Below, in pieces: positions 1-8,624 of a stretch of DNA of 64,000 nt. The position numbers and the translations under genes are program-made. Position 1 is the stretch's first letter; every line of letters begins with the position of its first letter. The notes under the pieces were generated by a model. It was given only the letters and a program-made list of their open reading frames with translations. It was not told the DNA's origin and searched no databases. This stretch comes from Arenibacter troitsensis (GTDB lineage Bacteria > Bacteroidota > Bacteroidia > Flavobacteriales > Flavobacteriaceae): the NCBI RefSeq assembly GCF_900177645.1, contig NZ_FXAO01000001.1, positions 248,001 through 312,000 on the forward strand, read 5' to 3'.

Positions 1-1
1 T

Positions 2-877
2 GGGGATTATCCGGATATTATTAATCAAGATCCCATGAGCATCACTTCCGGCAGATTTATAAATCAATTGGATATTGATGGAAAAAGAAAAGTGGCGGTA
101 ATTGGAGAAGGGGTGCGTGCCAGTTTATATGATGTGGGGGAAGAGGCTATAGGTACCTATATTAAGATTCAAGGAGTGAATTTTATGGTTGTTGGAACTT
201 ATAGGAAGAATTCCAATGACGGCAATGCCGAGGAGATCCAAAAGGAAATTTTTATACCCTTTACTTCCTTTTCCCAGGCTTTTAACCAGGCCGATAAAGT
301 TGGTTGGATGGCCATTACCGCCAATGATGACTCTTCAATTACCCAATTAAAAGAACAAATATTTACGGTAGTACGGGAAAACCAAAAAATTCATCCCCAA
401 GATCTGCGTGCTGTTGGGCATTTTGATTTATTTGAGGAGTTCAACAGAGTGTTGGGACTGTTTAAGGCAATGCGTTGGATAGCCTATTTTGTTGGTGTAC
501 TGGTATTGTTATCCGGTGTAATTGGGGTGAGCAATATTATGTTGATAGTGGTCAAGGAACGGACCAAGGAAATTGGGATACGACGTGCTTTGGGAGAAAA
601 CCCGTGGTCCATTAAGCTTCAAATTATTATGGAGTCTATTTTTTTGACCATCATATCCGGGATGGCCGGAATTAGTTTCGGGGCCTTTGTCATTTACCTT
701 ATTAATTATTTTCTGGCAAGCAACGGACCAATTGAAATGTTCATTAATCCCAGTGTGAGTTTGGGGGTGGTACTGGTGGCCTTGATTATTTTGGTGGTAT
801 CGGGGCTGTTGGCAGGTTTTATACCTGCACAAAGTGCTATAAAAATTAAACCAATAGAGGCGCTGAGGATGGAGTAG
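2..877 (+). CDS. MacB-like ABC transporter permease, 5' end missing
   Basis: C-terminal part of an FtsX/MacB-type permease that would span the inner membrane and couple ATP hydrolysis to efflux through an adaptor and a TolC channel. The frame is open from the first bases of the window, so the gene begins upstream. The first ATG in the window (35) is internal: the residues before it (GDYPD...) align with GDYPI in the complete paralogue at 4108-5370. Visible are the periplasmic MacB_PCD part with GGRFIN-like SGRFIN, then a hydrophobic segment with the FtsX signature (SNIMLIVVKERTKEIGIRRALG), two further membrane segments and the usual tail ending KIKPIEALRME. It lies 91 bp before a MacA-type adaptor gene on the same strand. 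Function is confident at family level; the substrate is unknown. Confidence 0.9.
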   Translation, partial: GDYPDIINQDPMSITSGRFINQLDIDGKRKVAVIGEGVRASLYDVGEEAIGTYIKIQGVNFMVVGTYRKNSNDGNAEEIQKEIFIPFTSFSQAFNQADKVGWMAITANDDSSITQLKEQIFTVVRENQKIHPQDLRAVGHFDLFEEFNRVLGLFKAMRWIAYFVGVLVLLSGVIGVSNIMLIVVKERTKEIGIRRALGENPWSIKLQIIMESIFLTIISGMAGISFGAFVIYLINYFLASNGPIEMFINPSVSLGVVLVALIILVVSGLLAGFIPAQSAIKIKPIEALRME

Positions 878-933
878 CCGTATCATTGTGACAAGCTGTA
901 AGATTTTTAACTAGGAATAACAACATAAGTAGG

Positions 934-953
934 AATCAATCAATCAATCAATC
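934..953 (+). repeat. AATC x5 tetranucleotide repeat in adaptor leader
   Basis: Five exact tandem copies of AATC, ending 15 bases before the ATG of the adaptor gene at 969. A looser CAATCAAA-rich version precedes the tolC-like gene (6557-6592). It lies in the untranslated leader, so slippage would change leader length and not the reading frame. Confidence 0.85.
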
Positions 954-968
954 AAAATCATCAAAAAC

Positions 969-2081
969 ATGAAAAAGTCGATTACCGTTATAATTTTAAT
1001 ATTTATCGTTTTTAGTTGTGCCGGGGCCTTGTATTACCTGTATAAAAAGAATGCGGAAGATCCTGTGGTCTATGCAACAGAAAAGCCTTCCACACAGACC
1101 ATCATTAAGAAAACTGTGGCTACGGGCAGTATACTGCCTTTGGAAGAGGTGTTGATCAAACCAAATATTTCAGGCGTTATAGAGGAGGTTTTTGTAGAAG
1201 GGGGCGATTATGTTCAATCAGGAGATCTTATAGCCAAGATAAAGGTAGTACCCAACCTATCTTCTTTAAACGAAGCCAAGAATACCATAGAAGAGGCCAA
1301 GATTTCCTTGGATGACCAAAAGCGCAACTTGGAAAGGCAAAGAACCTTGTTCGATAAAGGGGTAATTTCCAGAGTGGATCTGGAAAAGGCAGAAGTTGCC
1401 TATGACCAGGCCAAGCAATCCTATGTTGCGGCCAACAAACGCTTCGATATCGTTAAGACCGGAACAACCAAAGGTTATGGGAACGAGGCAAATACCCTGA
1501 TACGCGCAACGGTGAGCGGAATGGTGCTGGAAGTTCCGGTGGAAGTTGGTAATCAGGTCATAGAATCCAATAATTTTAATGAAGGTACTACCATTGCAGC
1601 CATTGCTGATGTGGATAAGATGATTTTTGAAGGCAAGGTAGACGAATCGGAGGTAGGTAAAATTAAGGAAAATCTACCTCTGGAAATTACCGTGGGGGCC
1701 ATAGAAAATACCGTGTTCGATGCTGTCCTGGATTATATAGCACCCAAGGGGAAAGTGGAAAATGGGGCCATACAATTCGAGATCAAAGGTACCTTGAAAA
1801 AGCGCGATTCCGTGTTTATAAGGGCAGGGCTTAGCGCCAATGCTTCCATTATATTAGCCAAGGCAGATAGTGTGTTGGCGGTGAAGGAAGCCTTGATACA
1901 GTTTGATCCGGATACCAAAAAACCCTTTGTGGAAATTGCTACGGGAAGTCAGAAATTTGAACGTAGGGAAATTCAATTGGGGGTAAGTGATGGAATCTAT
2001 ATCCAAATTCTACAGGGAATAAAACCAGACGATGAAATAAAAGTATGGAACGAAATAAAACCTGCAACGGTTGGGGCCTAG
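969..2081 (+). CDS. Periplasmic adaptor subunit (MacA/HlyD family)
   Basis: Membrane-fusion protein expected to link an inner-membrane ABC permease pair with an outer-membrane TolC channel. The 370-residue protein has an N-terminal membrane anchor (about residues 4-25), a first lipoyl half-motif around residues 58-85 (IKPNISGVIEEVFVEGGDYV), a coiled-coil hairpin about 97-150, the second lipoyl half (RATVSGMVLEVPVEVGNQV) near 178-196, then beta-barrel and membrane-proximal domains. It is a clear paralogue of the adaptor at 5402-6550, sharing the SNNFNEGTTIA stretch and the D-E-x-E-V-G-K motif. It follows a permease and precedes an ATPase, so it probably ends one cassette. The substrate cannot be read from the sequence. 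Confidence 0.92.
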   Translation: MKKSITVIILIFIVFSCAGALYYLYKKNAEDPVVYATEKPSTQTIIKKTVATGSILPLEEVLIKPNISGVIEEVFVEGGDYVQSGDLIAKIKVVPNLSSLNEAKNTIEEAKISLDDQKRNLERQRTLFDKGVISRVDLEKAEVAYDQAKQSYVAANKRFDIVKTGTTKGYGNEANTLIRATVSGMVLEVPVEVGNQVIESNNFNEGTTIAAIADVDKMIFEGKVDESEVGKIKENLPLEITVGAIENTVFDAVLDYIAPKGKVENGAIQFEIKGTLKKRDSVFIRAGLSANASIILAKADSVLAVKEALIQFDPDTKKPFVEIATGSQKFERREIQLGVSDGIYIQILQGIKPDDEIKVWNEIKPATVGA

Positions 2082-2182
2082 GCTTTTTTTAACAAAGCTT
2101 TAACACGCACTATTGTAACGACTCTAGTGATAGTAGGTCTTATATTCGTATTTTCATATATGCTCACCTAATTCAATACATC

Positions 2183-2884
2183 ATGATAGAAATTAAAGAT
2201 CTTCATAAATCCTATAAAATGGGAAGCAATTCCCTGCATGTGTTAAAAGGCATTAATTTTTCTGTGGAGGATGGGGAGCTTGTAGCCATTATGGGATCTT
2301 CTGGTTCCGGAAAGTCCACCCTACTTAATATACTTGGTATGTTGGATGTTCTGGATGAGGGATCCTACACCTTGGACGGGGTGCCTATTAAGGATTTAAA
2401 TGAGACCAAAGCCGCACAATACAGGAACAAGTTTTTGGGTTTTGTCTTCCAGTCCTTTAATTTGATCAATTATAAAAGCGCCATGGAAAATGTGGCACTT
2501 CCCCTGTATTACCAAAAAGTAGGCAGAAAGGAAAGACAGGAAAAAGCTTTGAAATACTTGGAACAAGTTGGTTTACGGGAATGGGCAGATCATTTGCCCA
2601 GTGAATTGTCCGGTGGTCAAAAGCAAAGGGTGGCCATTGCACGGGCCATGGCGGCCGAACCCAAAGTATTGTTGGCAGATGAGCCTACCGGTGCCTTGGA
2701 CAGTACAACGTCCTATGAGGTCATGGACCTCATTCAAAAAATAAACGATGCCGGCAACACTATACTAATAGTTACGCATGAGCCTGATATTGCGGACATG
2801 TGCAAGAGAATTGTACATTTAAAGGATGGGGTTATTGTGGAAGATAAAAAAATAACCCAGGTTAGGGCCTCCCAGTATGTTTAG
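2183..2884 (+). CDS. ABC transporter ATP-binding protein (MacB/LolD type)
   Basis: Cytoplasmic ATPase subunit that powers the FtsX-type permeases encoded next to it. The 233-residue protein carries Walker A (GSSGSGKST, about residues 38-46), a Q-loop (FVFQSFNLI), the ABC signature LSGGQKQRVAIARAM near 141-155, Walker B with catalytic Glu (VLLADEPTGALD) and a switch His in VTHEPDIA. Length and motifs fit the LolD/MacB N-terminal class rather than importers. Its stop overlaps the next permease start by 8 bp, which suggests translational coupling. It is the only ATPase in the window for three permeases; a second one probably lies upstream of base 1. Confidence 0.95.
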   Translation: MIEIKDLHKSYKMGSNSLHVLKGINFSVEDGELVAIMGSSGSGKSTLLNILGMLDVLDEGSYTLDGVPIKDLNETKAAQYRNKFLGFVFQSFNLINYKSAMENVALPLYYQKVGRKERQEKALKYLEQVGLREWADHLPSELSGGQKQRVAIARAMAAEPKVLLADEPTGALDSTTSYEVMDLIQKINDAGNTILIVTHEPDIADMCKRIVHLKDGVIVEDKKITQVRASQYV

Positions 2885-4106
2885 TAGGGATAATTGGAAG
2901 GAAATATTTGAAACCATTCACAAGAACAAGCTCAGAACCTTTCTTTCTGGGTTTACCGTGGCCTTGGGCATTCTCATTTTCGTTGTTCTATTTGGAATGG
3001 GCAATGGCCTGGTGAACACCTTCAACGAGTTCTTTGGGGATGATGCCACCAATGTGCTATACGTTTTTCCAGGGAGGACAACCATACCGTATAAAGGCTA
3101 TAAATCCAATAGGCGTATTGAGTTTGACAATAGTGATTTGGTAGACATCAATAAGAATTTCTCTATGTTCGTTGAATATACCACTCCAAGAATTTCCCGG
3201 GGAGGTTTGGTCAAATACAAGAATGAATCCAATAACTACACTACAAGGGCGGTTGGTCCGGCACATCAATATGCCGAAAAGACCATTATGATGAAGGGAC
3301 GTTTTATTAATGAGGAAGATATTAAGAATAAGACGAAATATGTTGTCATAGGTAGGCTGGTAGAAAACGATCTATTTGGAAATAAAAATTCCCTTGGCGA
3401 ATACATAGATGTGGCAGGGAGTGCGTTTATGGTCATTGGGGTATTTCAGGATGATGGAGGGGATAATGAGGAACGATTGATCTATATGCCCTATACAACC
3501 AGACAGCTCATTGAGAAAAATAATGATAAGGTAGACCAAATAATTGTGGCCTTTAAACCAGAGATCGGTTACGCCGGGGCCATGGCACTTGATCTGAGTC
3601 TTAATCGGTTTTTTAAGGAAAAGAAATATATAAGTCCGGACGACCAGAACGGAATATTCATCAGGAATATCGCGGATCAACTTAAGCAAAACCAGCAATT
3701 TGCAAGGGTCTTGCAGATTATAGTGGCCTTTGTGGCCTTTGGTACCATAATAGCCGGGATAATAGGGATCAGCAATATTATGGTTTTTGTGGTCAAGGAA
3801 CGTACAAAAGAACTTGGTATTAGGAAAGCCCTAGGGGCTACTCCCAAGTCGGTCATAGGTTCCATCTTATTGGAATCGGTTTTTATTACTACCATTTCGG
3901 GATTTTTTGGAATGCTTTTGGGGGTTTTTATTTTGAATTCAATGGGAGAAAAATTGAAGGACTACTTCATAACCAATCCCTATATAGATATTACAATGGC
4001 GATCAGCGCAACTTTGGTATTGATACTGTTTGGTGCCATTGCAGGATATATTCCGGCCAAACGGGCAGCGGAAATAAAGCCAATTGAAGCCTTAAGAGAC
4101 GAATAA
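2877..4106 (+). CDS. MacB-like ABC transporter permease
   Basis: Single permease subunit, 409 residues, with no fused ATPase. One membrane helix near the N-terminus (about 20-42), a large periplasmic MacB_PCD domain with GRFINEEDI, then three C-terminal helices containing the FtsX signature (NIMVFVVKERTKELGIRKALGA) and the ending IKPIEALRDE. The start ATG overlaps the end of the ATPase gene (8 bp) and the stop is one base before the next permease start, so the three genes are an operon. MacB normally acts as a dimer; two different single permeases in tandem suggest a heterodimer (inference). Confidence 0.93.
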   Translation: MFSRDNWKEIFETIHKNKLRTFLSGFTVALGILIFVVLFGMGNGLVNTFNEFFGDDATNVLYVFPGRTTIPYKGYKSNRRIEFDNSDLVDINKNFSMFVEYTTPRISRGGLVKYKNESNNYTTRAVGPAHQYAEKTIMMKGRFINEEDIKNKTKYVVIGRLVENDLFGNKNSLGEYIDVAGSAFMVIGVFQDDGGDNEERLIYMPYTTRQLIEKNNDKVDQIIVAFKPEIGYAGAMALDLSLNRFFKEKKYISPDDQNGIFIRNIADQLKQNQQFARVLQIIVAFVAFGTIIAGIIGISNIMVFVVKERTKELGIRKALGATPKSVIGSILLESVFITTISGFFGMLLGVFILNSMGEKLKDYFITNPYIDITMAISATLVLILFGAIAGYIPAKRAAEIKPIEALRDE

Positions 4107-4107
4107 T

Positions 4108-5370
4108 ATGCGATTTTTATTTGACAGCAATACATGGCAGGAGATTTTTGGTTCTATTGGTAAGAATAGGACTAGGACCATTATTACCGTCATTGGGGTT
4201 TTATGGGGCATTTTGATTTATATCGTATTGTCTGGAGCTGCTAAAGGCCTGGACAATGGGTTTGAAAAGCAGTTTCAAAATGTGGCCATGAACAGTATGT
4301 TTACATGGGCACAGAGTACCAGCATGCCCTATAAAGGGTTTAAAACAGGAAGACAGCTACAACTGAAATTAAATGATGGGGTACTGTTGAAAAATAGGAT
4401 TCCCGAGATTCAATATATTGCCCCAAGAAATGTAAAGGGCATTTTTGGAGGTAGTCCGGCCCAGACCATCAGAAACGGTAAGTCCGGGAACTATGCAGTA
4501 TATGGCGATTATCCCATTTCCACAAAAATAGCTACCAAGAAAATTTATGACGGAGGTAGATTTATAAATGATGAGGATATAGAGGGCGCCAGAAAGGTAT
4601 GTGTTATTGGAGAACGCACCCAAAAGGAGTTGTTTGAAAGTGAAGAGAACCCTATAGGAGGATATATTAGAATAGACAATGTTTTTTTTCAGGTGGTAGG
4701 AGTGCACAAGTATACGCCGGGAGGAGGATTTGAAAGTGATTCCGATATTTATATACCCTTTACCACCTTTAAAAAATTATACAATACCGGTGAAAATGTG
4801 GGTTGGTTTGCCATTGCAGCCTATGATGATGCCGATGTTGTACAAGTGGAGGAAAATGTGAAGGCGGTTCTTAAAAGTATTCACAATGTGAATCCCAAGG
4901 ATGAACGGGCTATTGGTTCTTTTAACCTAGGGGAAATATTCAATAGAATTGTCGGCTTTGCCAAGGGGCTGACCTTTATGTCCTTGGTAGTTGGAATTGC
5001 CACTATTTTAGCGGGAGTTATAGGGATCGGGAATATTTTGTTGATCTCGGTCAAGGAAAGAACCAAAGAATTGGGAGTTAGGCGTGCCCTAGGTGCCACG
5101 CCCAAGGAAGTGAGGTCGCTTATTATCCTAGAATCGGTGTTTTTGACCATGTTGGCCGGCATTATGGGAATAATTCTAGGAGCCGGGGTGCTGAGCCTGA
5201 TCAATAAGTTGACCAAGGGTATGGATTTTCCCTATTCCAATCCAACCGTACCCATTCCCTATGTTTTGGGAGCTTTGGCCATAATGGTAATTCTAGGTAC
5301 TTTGATTGGGTTGATACCCGCCCAACGTGCCGTAAGTATAAAACCTATAGATGCATTAAGAGAAGAATAA
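4108..5370 (+). CDS. MacB-like ABC transporter permease
   Basis: Second permease of the pair, 420 residues. Layout is the same as its neighbour: N-terminal helix (about 21-43), periplasmic MacB_PCD domain containing GGRFINDEDIEGARK, and C-terminal helices with LISVKERTKELGVRRALGA and the tail VSIKPIDALREE. It is the closest relative in the window of the truncated permease at the left edge; both share the YGDYP/GDYP, GRFIN and NVGWFAI/KVGWMAI features. This supports a tandem duplication of a permease/adaptor cassette. Thirty-one bases separate it from the next adaptor gene. Confidence 0.93.
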   Translation: MRFLFDSNTWQEIFGSIGKNRTRTIITVIGVLWGILIYIVLSGAAKGLDNGFEKQFQNVAMNSMFTWAQSTSMPYKGFKTGRQLQLKLNDGVLLKNRIPEIQYIAPRNVKGIFGGSPAQTIRNGKSGNYAVYGDYPISTKIATKKIYDGGRFINDEDIEGARKVCVIGERTQKELFESEENPIGGYIRIDNVFFQVVGVHKYTPGGGFESDSDIYIPFTTFKKLYNTGENVGWFAIAAYDDADVVQVEENVKAVLKSIHNVNPKDERAIGSFNLGEIFNRIVGFAKGLTFMSLVVGIATILAGVIGIGNILLISVKERTKELGVRRALGATPKEVRSLIILESVFLTMLAGIMGIILGAGVLSLINKLTKGMDFPYSNPTVPIPYVLGALAIMVILGTLIGLIPAQRAVSIKPIDALREE

Positions 5371-5401
5371 AACAAACCAATACTAATAAATAACAAGTAA
5401 A

Positions 5402-6550
5402 ATGAACAAGATTGTAAAATATGTGCTAATTGGGATTTTGGTGCTGGGCGCACTTTGGGCAGCCGCTTTTTTTATAAAGTCCAATAGCAAATCGGCCATT
5501 ACCTACGAGACAAAAAATCCATTTATAGCCAATATTCAAAAGAAATCTGTGGCAACTGGAAAGGTAGTGCCTGAGGATGAGGTGGAGATAAAACCTCAGA
5601 TTTCAGGAATTATAGATGAAATCTTTTTGAAAGAGGGGGCCAAGGTAAATGCCGGCGATCTAATTGCAAAAATTAAGGTGGTTCCCAATGAACAATCCTT
5701 GAACCAGGCAAGAGGTCGGGTTAAGAATGCAGAAATAGCATTGAACAATACCAAGGTTGAATATGACCGTAACAAAGCCATATTTGATAAGGGAGTTATC
5801 TCTTCCCAAGATTTTAATACACAACAGTTGCGATATGATCAGGCAAAATTGGAGTTGGACAATGCAAGATCGGATTACCAGATTATCCGTGATGGGTCGG
5901 CTGGTGGCAGTGCCACTGCCAATACTAACATACGGGCCACTGTTTCTGGGACCGTACTTGAGATTCCCGTTAAGGAAGGAGATCAGGTAATTCAGAGTAA
6001 CAATTTTAATGATGGTACCACAATAGCGACCATAGCCGATTTGAGCATCATGATTTTCGAAGGGAAAGTAGACGAAGGCGAGGTAGGAAAATTGGAATTG
6101 GGAATGCCCCTAGAAATTAGTTTGGGCGCTATTAACGACAAAAAGTTTGATGCCAAGCTTAGGTTTATTGCCCCTAAGGGCGTGGAGGAATCCGGAGCTG
6201 TACAGTTTAAGATAGAGGGCGATGTTACTGTGGAGGACGATTTTTTGATCCGTGCCGGATATAGTGCCAATGCCTCCTTGGTGCTGGAAAAGAAAGATAG
6301 TGTTATGGTGATACCAGAGGCCCTATTGCAATTTGACAAAATAACGGATAAACCTTTTGTTGAAGTTGCCGTAGGTACGCTTGAGGAGCAAAAGTTTGAA
6401 AGAAAGGATGTAGAGATTGGGATTTCGGATGGGGTAAATGTGGAAATAGTTTCAGGTATTACCGAAGAGGATAGGGTGAAGGTTTGGAATAAGACCGAAC
6501 CTATCAAGAAAGGTACGGAAGAGGACGGTGAAGAAGGGGAAGAAAATTAA
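5402..6550 (+). CDS. Periplasmic adaptor subunit (MacA/HlyD family)
   Basis: Second membrane-fusion protein of the locus, 382 residues: N-terminal anchor helix (about 6-27), lipoyl halves flanking a coiled-coil hairpin (about 95-150), and the shared block SNNFNDGTTIATIADL. It parallels the adaptor at 969-2081 throughout but has an extra acidic tail (EEDGEEGEEN). It sits between the permease pair and the tolC-like gene, the natural position for the bridging component. The AAC/A-rich leader with no clear Shine-Dalgarno is normal for Bacteroidota. Confidence 0.92.
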   Translation: MNKIVKYVLIGILVLGALWAAAFFIKSNSKSAITYETKNPFIANIQKKSVATGKVVPEDEVEIKPQISGIIDEIFLKEGAKVNAGDLIAKIKVVPNEQSLNQARGRVKNAEIALNNTKVEYDRNKAIFDKGVISSQDFNTQQLRYDQAKLELDNARSDYQIIRDGSAGGSATANTNIRATVSGTVLEIPVKEGDQVIQSNNFNDGTTIATIADLSIMIFEGKVDEGEVGKLELGMPLEISLGAINDKKFDAKLRFIAPKGVEESGAVQFKIEGDVTVEDDFLIRAGYSANASLVLEKKDSVMVIPEALLQFDKITDKPFVEVAVGTLEEQKFERKDVEIGISDGVNVEIVSGITEEDRVKVWNKTEPIKKGTEEDGEEGEEN

Positions 6551-6592
6551 GGGGAATATCAATCAAAAAATCAATCAAAAAACAATCAAAAC

Positions 6593-7933
6593 ATGAGAAT
6601 TAGAATAATTATAGGGTTGTTTATTTTCTGTTGTGGCCTGCTTTCTGCCCAGGAAAAAAAATGGACCTTGGAAGAATGTGTTTATTATGCGGTGGAAAAC
6701 AACTTGACCATAGAGCAGTTTGAACTCGATCTTGAAAATGCCAAAATAGATAAATCGGATGCTATAGGTGATATGTTGCCCAATTTTAATGCAAATGCGA
6801 GTCTCTCTGGTAATTCGGGGCTCGTTCTGGATCAATCCAGGAACCAACAGGTTACGGGTACCGTAACAACGGCATCAGGAGGTTTCAGTTCCTCGGTAAA
6901 TTTATTTGATGGACTCAGGAATATCCATAGGCTTAACCGGGCAAAATTGAATGCCTTGGCAAATCAGTATAGATTGGATGACTTAAAGGACGACATTATG
7001 CTGGCGGTGGCCAATGCCTATCTACAGGTTTTGTCCAATAAGGAGTCGCTTAAGGTCTTTAGGGCGCAATATGCCGTAACGGAACAGGATCTGGTTAGGA
7101 CCAAGGAATTGGTGGAAGCCGGGGTAGTCCCAAGGGGCGATTTATTGGAAATAGAGGCTACTGCGGCCAATCAGGAACAGCAAATTGTAAATGGAGAGAA
7201 TCAAGTGTTGATCTCTAGGATAAGCTTGGCACAGCTACTTCAGATCAGGGACTACGAAAATTTTGATATCGCCGATGAGGAATTCGATATTCCTCCTTCC
7301 AATATCTTGGACAATTCTCCCAAGACTATTTTCGACAAAGCCCTTACTTTTAGAAATGATATTCAATTCTCCATGTCCAACGTAGAATTGGCACAAAAGG
7401 ATTTGCAAATTGCCAAAGGGGCGGTTTACCCAACCTTAGGGGCTTTCTTTAACTATGGCACACGTTATTCGAGCGAGTTTAGGGATCCATTGACCTTTGA
7501 TAGGATCGCTTTCACGGACCAGTTGTATTTAACTGACGGTATTGCCTATGGCCTGCAGTTGAATATTCCAGTGTTTAATGGGTTTAGTGTTAATAATAAT
7601 ATTAAAAGGGCCAAAATTGGGGTAGAAAGGTCACGTTTGCAGTTGGAACAGGATAAATTGGATTTGGAATCCAATATCAATCAGGCCTATGTAGATGTTA
7701 AGAGTTTTTCCAAAGCCTATGAAGCTGCCCAAAAAACCTTGGATGCACGCCGGTTGGCCTATAATTATTCCAAGGAGAGATTTGATGTTGGCCTAATGAA
7801 TGCCTTCGATTTTAGTCAGTCACAATCCAGGGTTGATAACGCGGAGGCCGAATTAATAAGAACAAAATATGACTATATATTTAGATTAAAGGTTCTGGAA
7901 TTTTATTTTGGTTTACCTATAACCTTGGATTAA
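6593..7933 (+). CDS. TolC family outer-membrane efflux protein
   Basis: Outer-membrane channel expected to complete the tripartite pump. The 446-residue precursor starts with a signal peptide (about 1-20, cleavage after LLSAQ), then shows the internal duplication typical of OEP proteins: two long alpha-helical stretches (about 110-215 and 330-430) separated by beta-strand segments. The opening WTLEECVYYAVENNLTIE is the classical first OEP helix of Bacteroidota TolC proteins. It is the last gene of the efflux operon; a promoter-like box for tsaB begins 3 bases after its stop. Confidence 0.93.
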   Translation: MRIRIIIGLFIFCCGLLSAQEKKWTLEECVYYAVENNLTIEQFELDLENAKIDKSDAIGDMLPNFNANASLSGNSGLVLDQSRNQQVTGTVTTASGGFSSSVNLFDGLRNIHRLNRAKLNALANQYRLDDLKDDIMLAVANAYLQVLSNKESLKVFRAQYAVTEQDLVRTKELVEAGVVPRGDLLEIEATAANQEQQIVNGENQVLISRISLAQLLQIRDYENFDIADEEFDIPPSNILDNSPKTIFDKALTFRNDIQFSMSNVELAQKDLQIAKGAVYPTLGAFFNYGTRYSSEFRDPLTFDRIAFTDQLYLTDGIAYGLQLNIPVFNGFSVNNNIKRAKIGVERSRLQLEQDKLDLESNINQAYVDVKSFSKAYEAAQKTLDARRLAYNYSKERFDVGLMNAFDFSQSQSRVDNAEAELIRTKYDYIFRLKVLEFYFGLPITLD

Positions 7934-7935
7934 GC

Positions 7936-7943
7936 TATATTTG
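7936..7943 (+). promoter_or_regulatory. -7 box (TATATTTG) for tsaB
   Basis: Exact match to the Bacteroidota -7 consensus TAnnTTTG, lying in the 19-base gap between the tolC-like stop and the tsaB ATG at 7953. No well-spaced -33 TTG is seen (nearest TTTG is 25 bases upstream). The box supports independent transcription of tsaB and argues against the TTG at 7941, which lies inside it, being the start codon. Confidence 0.6.
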
Positions 7944-7952
7944 CGGTCTATT

Positions 7953-8624
7953 ATGACTATGATACTAAATTTAGAGACCGCAACCACGAATTGTTCAGTG
8001 AGTATTGCAAGGAATGGGGAAATAATTTCCTTAAGGGAAGATAATAGTCCAAACTATTCGCATTCGGAACAGTTGCATATTTTTATAGAGGAAGCTTTGC
8101 AAGGGGCTTCCTTAGCTTTTAAGGATATATCCGCTTTGGCCGTGAGCAAGGGCCCAGGGTCCTATACCGGTCTGCGCATAGGGGTATCGGCAGCCAAGGG
8201 ACTTTGTTTTTCCTTGGATCTCCCACTGATATCTGTTTCCACATTGGAAAGTTTGGCAATGCAGGGCCATGCAAGAAACTACGATTTTATAATTCCGGTT
8301 TTGGATGCTAGGAGAATGGAAGTCTATTCGGCAATTTTTGACGCGCAGGGCAATCGTCTTAGGGAAACCAAGGCAGAAATTATAAACAAGGATAGTTTCC
8401 TGGAATATGCACAAAAAGGCAGCGTTTTGCTCATTGGGGACGGAGCTGAAAAATGCCGGGAACTGCTGGATCATCCAAATTTTAGTTTCCTTACGGCATT
8501 GCCTACGGCTACGGAGATGGGTGAATTGTCTTATAAAAAGTTCAAAGCAAACGATTTTGAGAATGTCGCTTACTTTGAACCTTATTACTTAAAGGACTTT
8601 ATGTTGCCCACCAAAAAATCTTAG
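7953..8624 (+). CDS. tsaB: tRNA threonylcarbamoyladenosine biosynthesis protein TsaB
   Basis: Dimerisation partner of TsaD in forming the t6A37 modification of ANN-decoding tRNAs. About 223 residues, with the ASKHA-fold N-terminus (ILNLETATTNCSVSI), the KGPGSYTGLRIG motif typical of TsaB/YeaZ, and VLDARRMEVYSAIF in the middle. The start is taken as ATG 7953 because the alternative TTG at 7941 falls inside the -7 promoter box; ATG 7959 is also possible. The stop overlaps the convergent mscS-like stop by four bases (TTAG shared), leaving no room for a terminator between them. Confidence 0.93.
   Translation: MTMILNLETATTNCSVSIARNGEIISLREDNSPNYSHSEQLHIFIEEALQGASLAFKDISALAVSKGPGSYTGLRIGVSAAKGLCFSLDLPLISVSTLESLAMQGHARNYDFIIPVLDARRMEVYSAIFDAQGNRLRETKAEIINKDSFLEYAQKGSVLLIGDGAEKCRELLDHPNFSFLTALPTATEMGELSYKKFKANDFENVAYFEPYYLKDFMLPTKKS

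Noticed and set aside
5992-6507. 171-codon Ser-rich frame antisense to the second adaptor gene
   Set aside because: Low-complexity shadow of the adaptor gene on the other strand.
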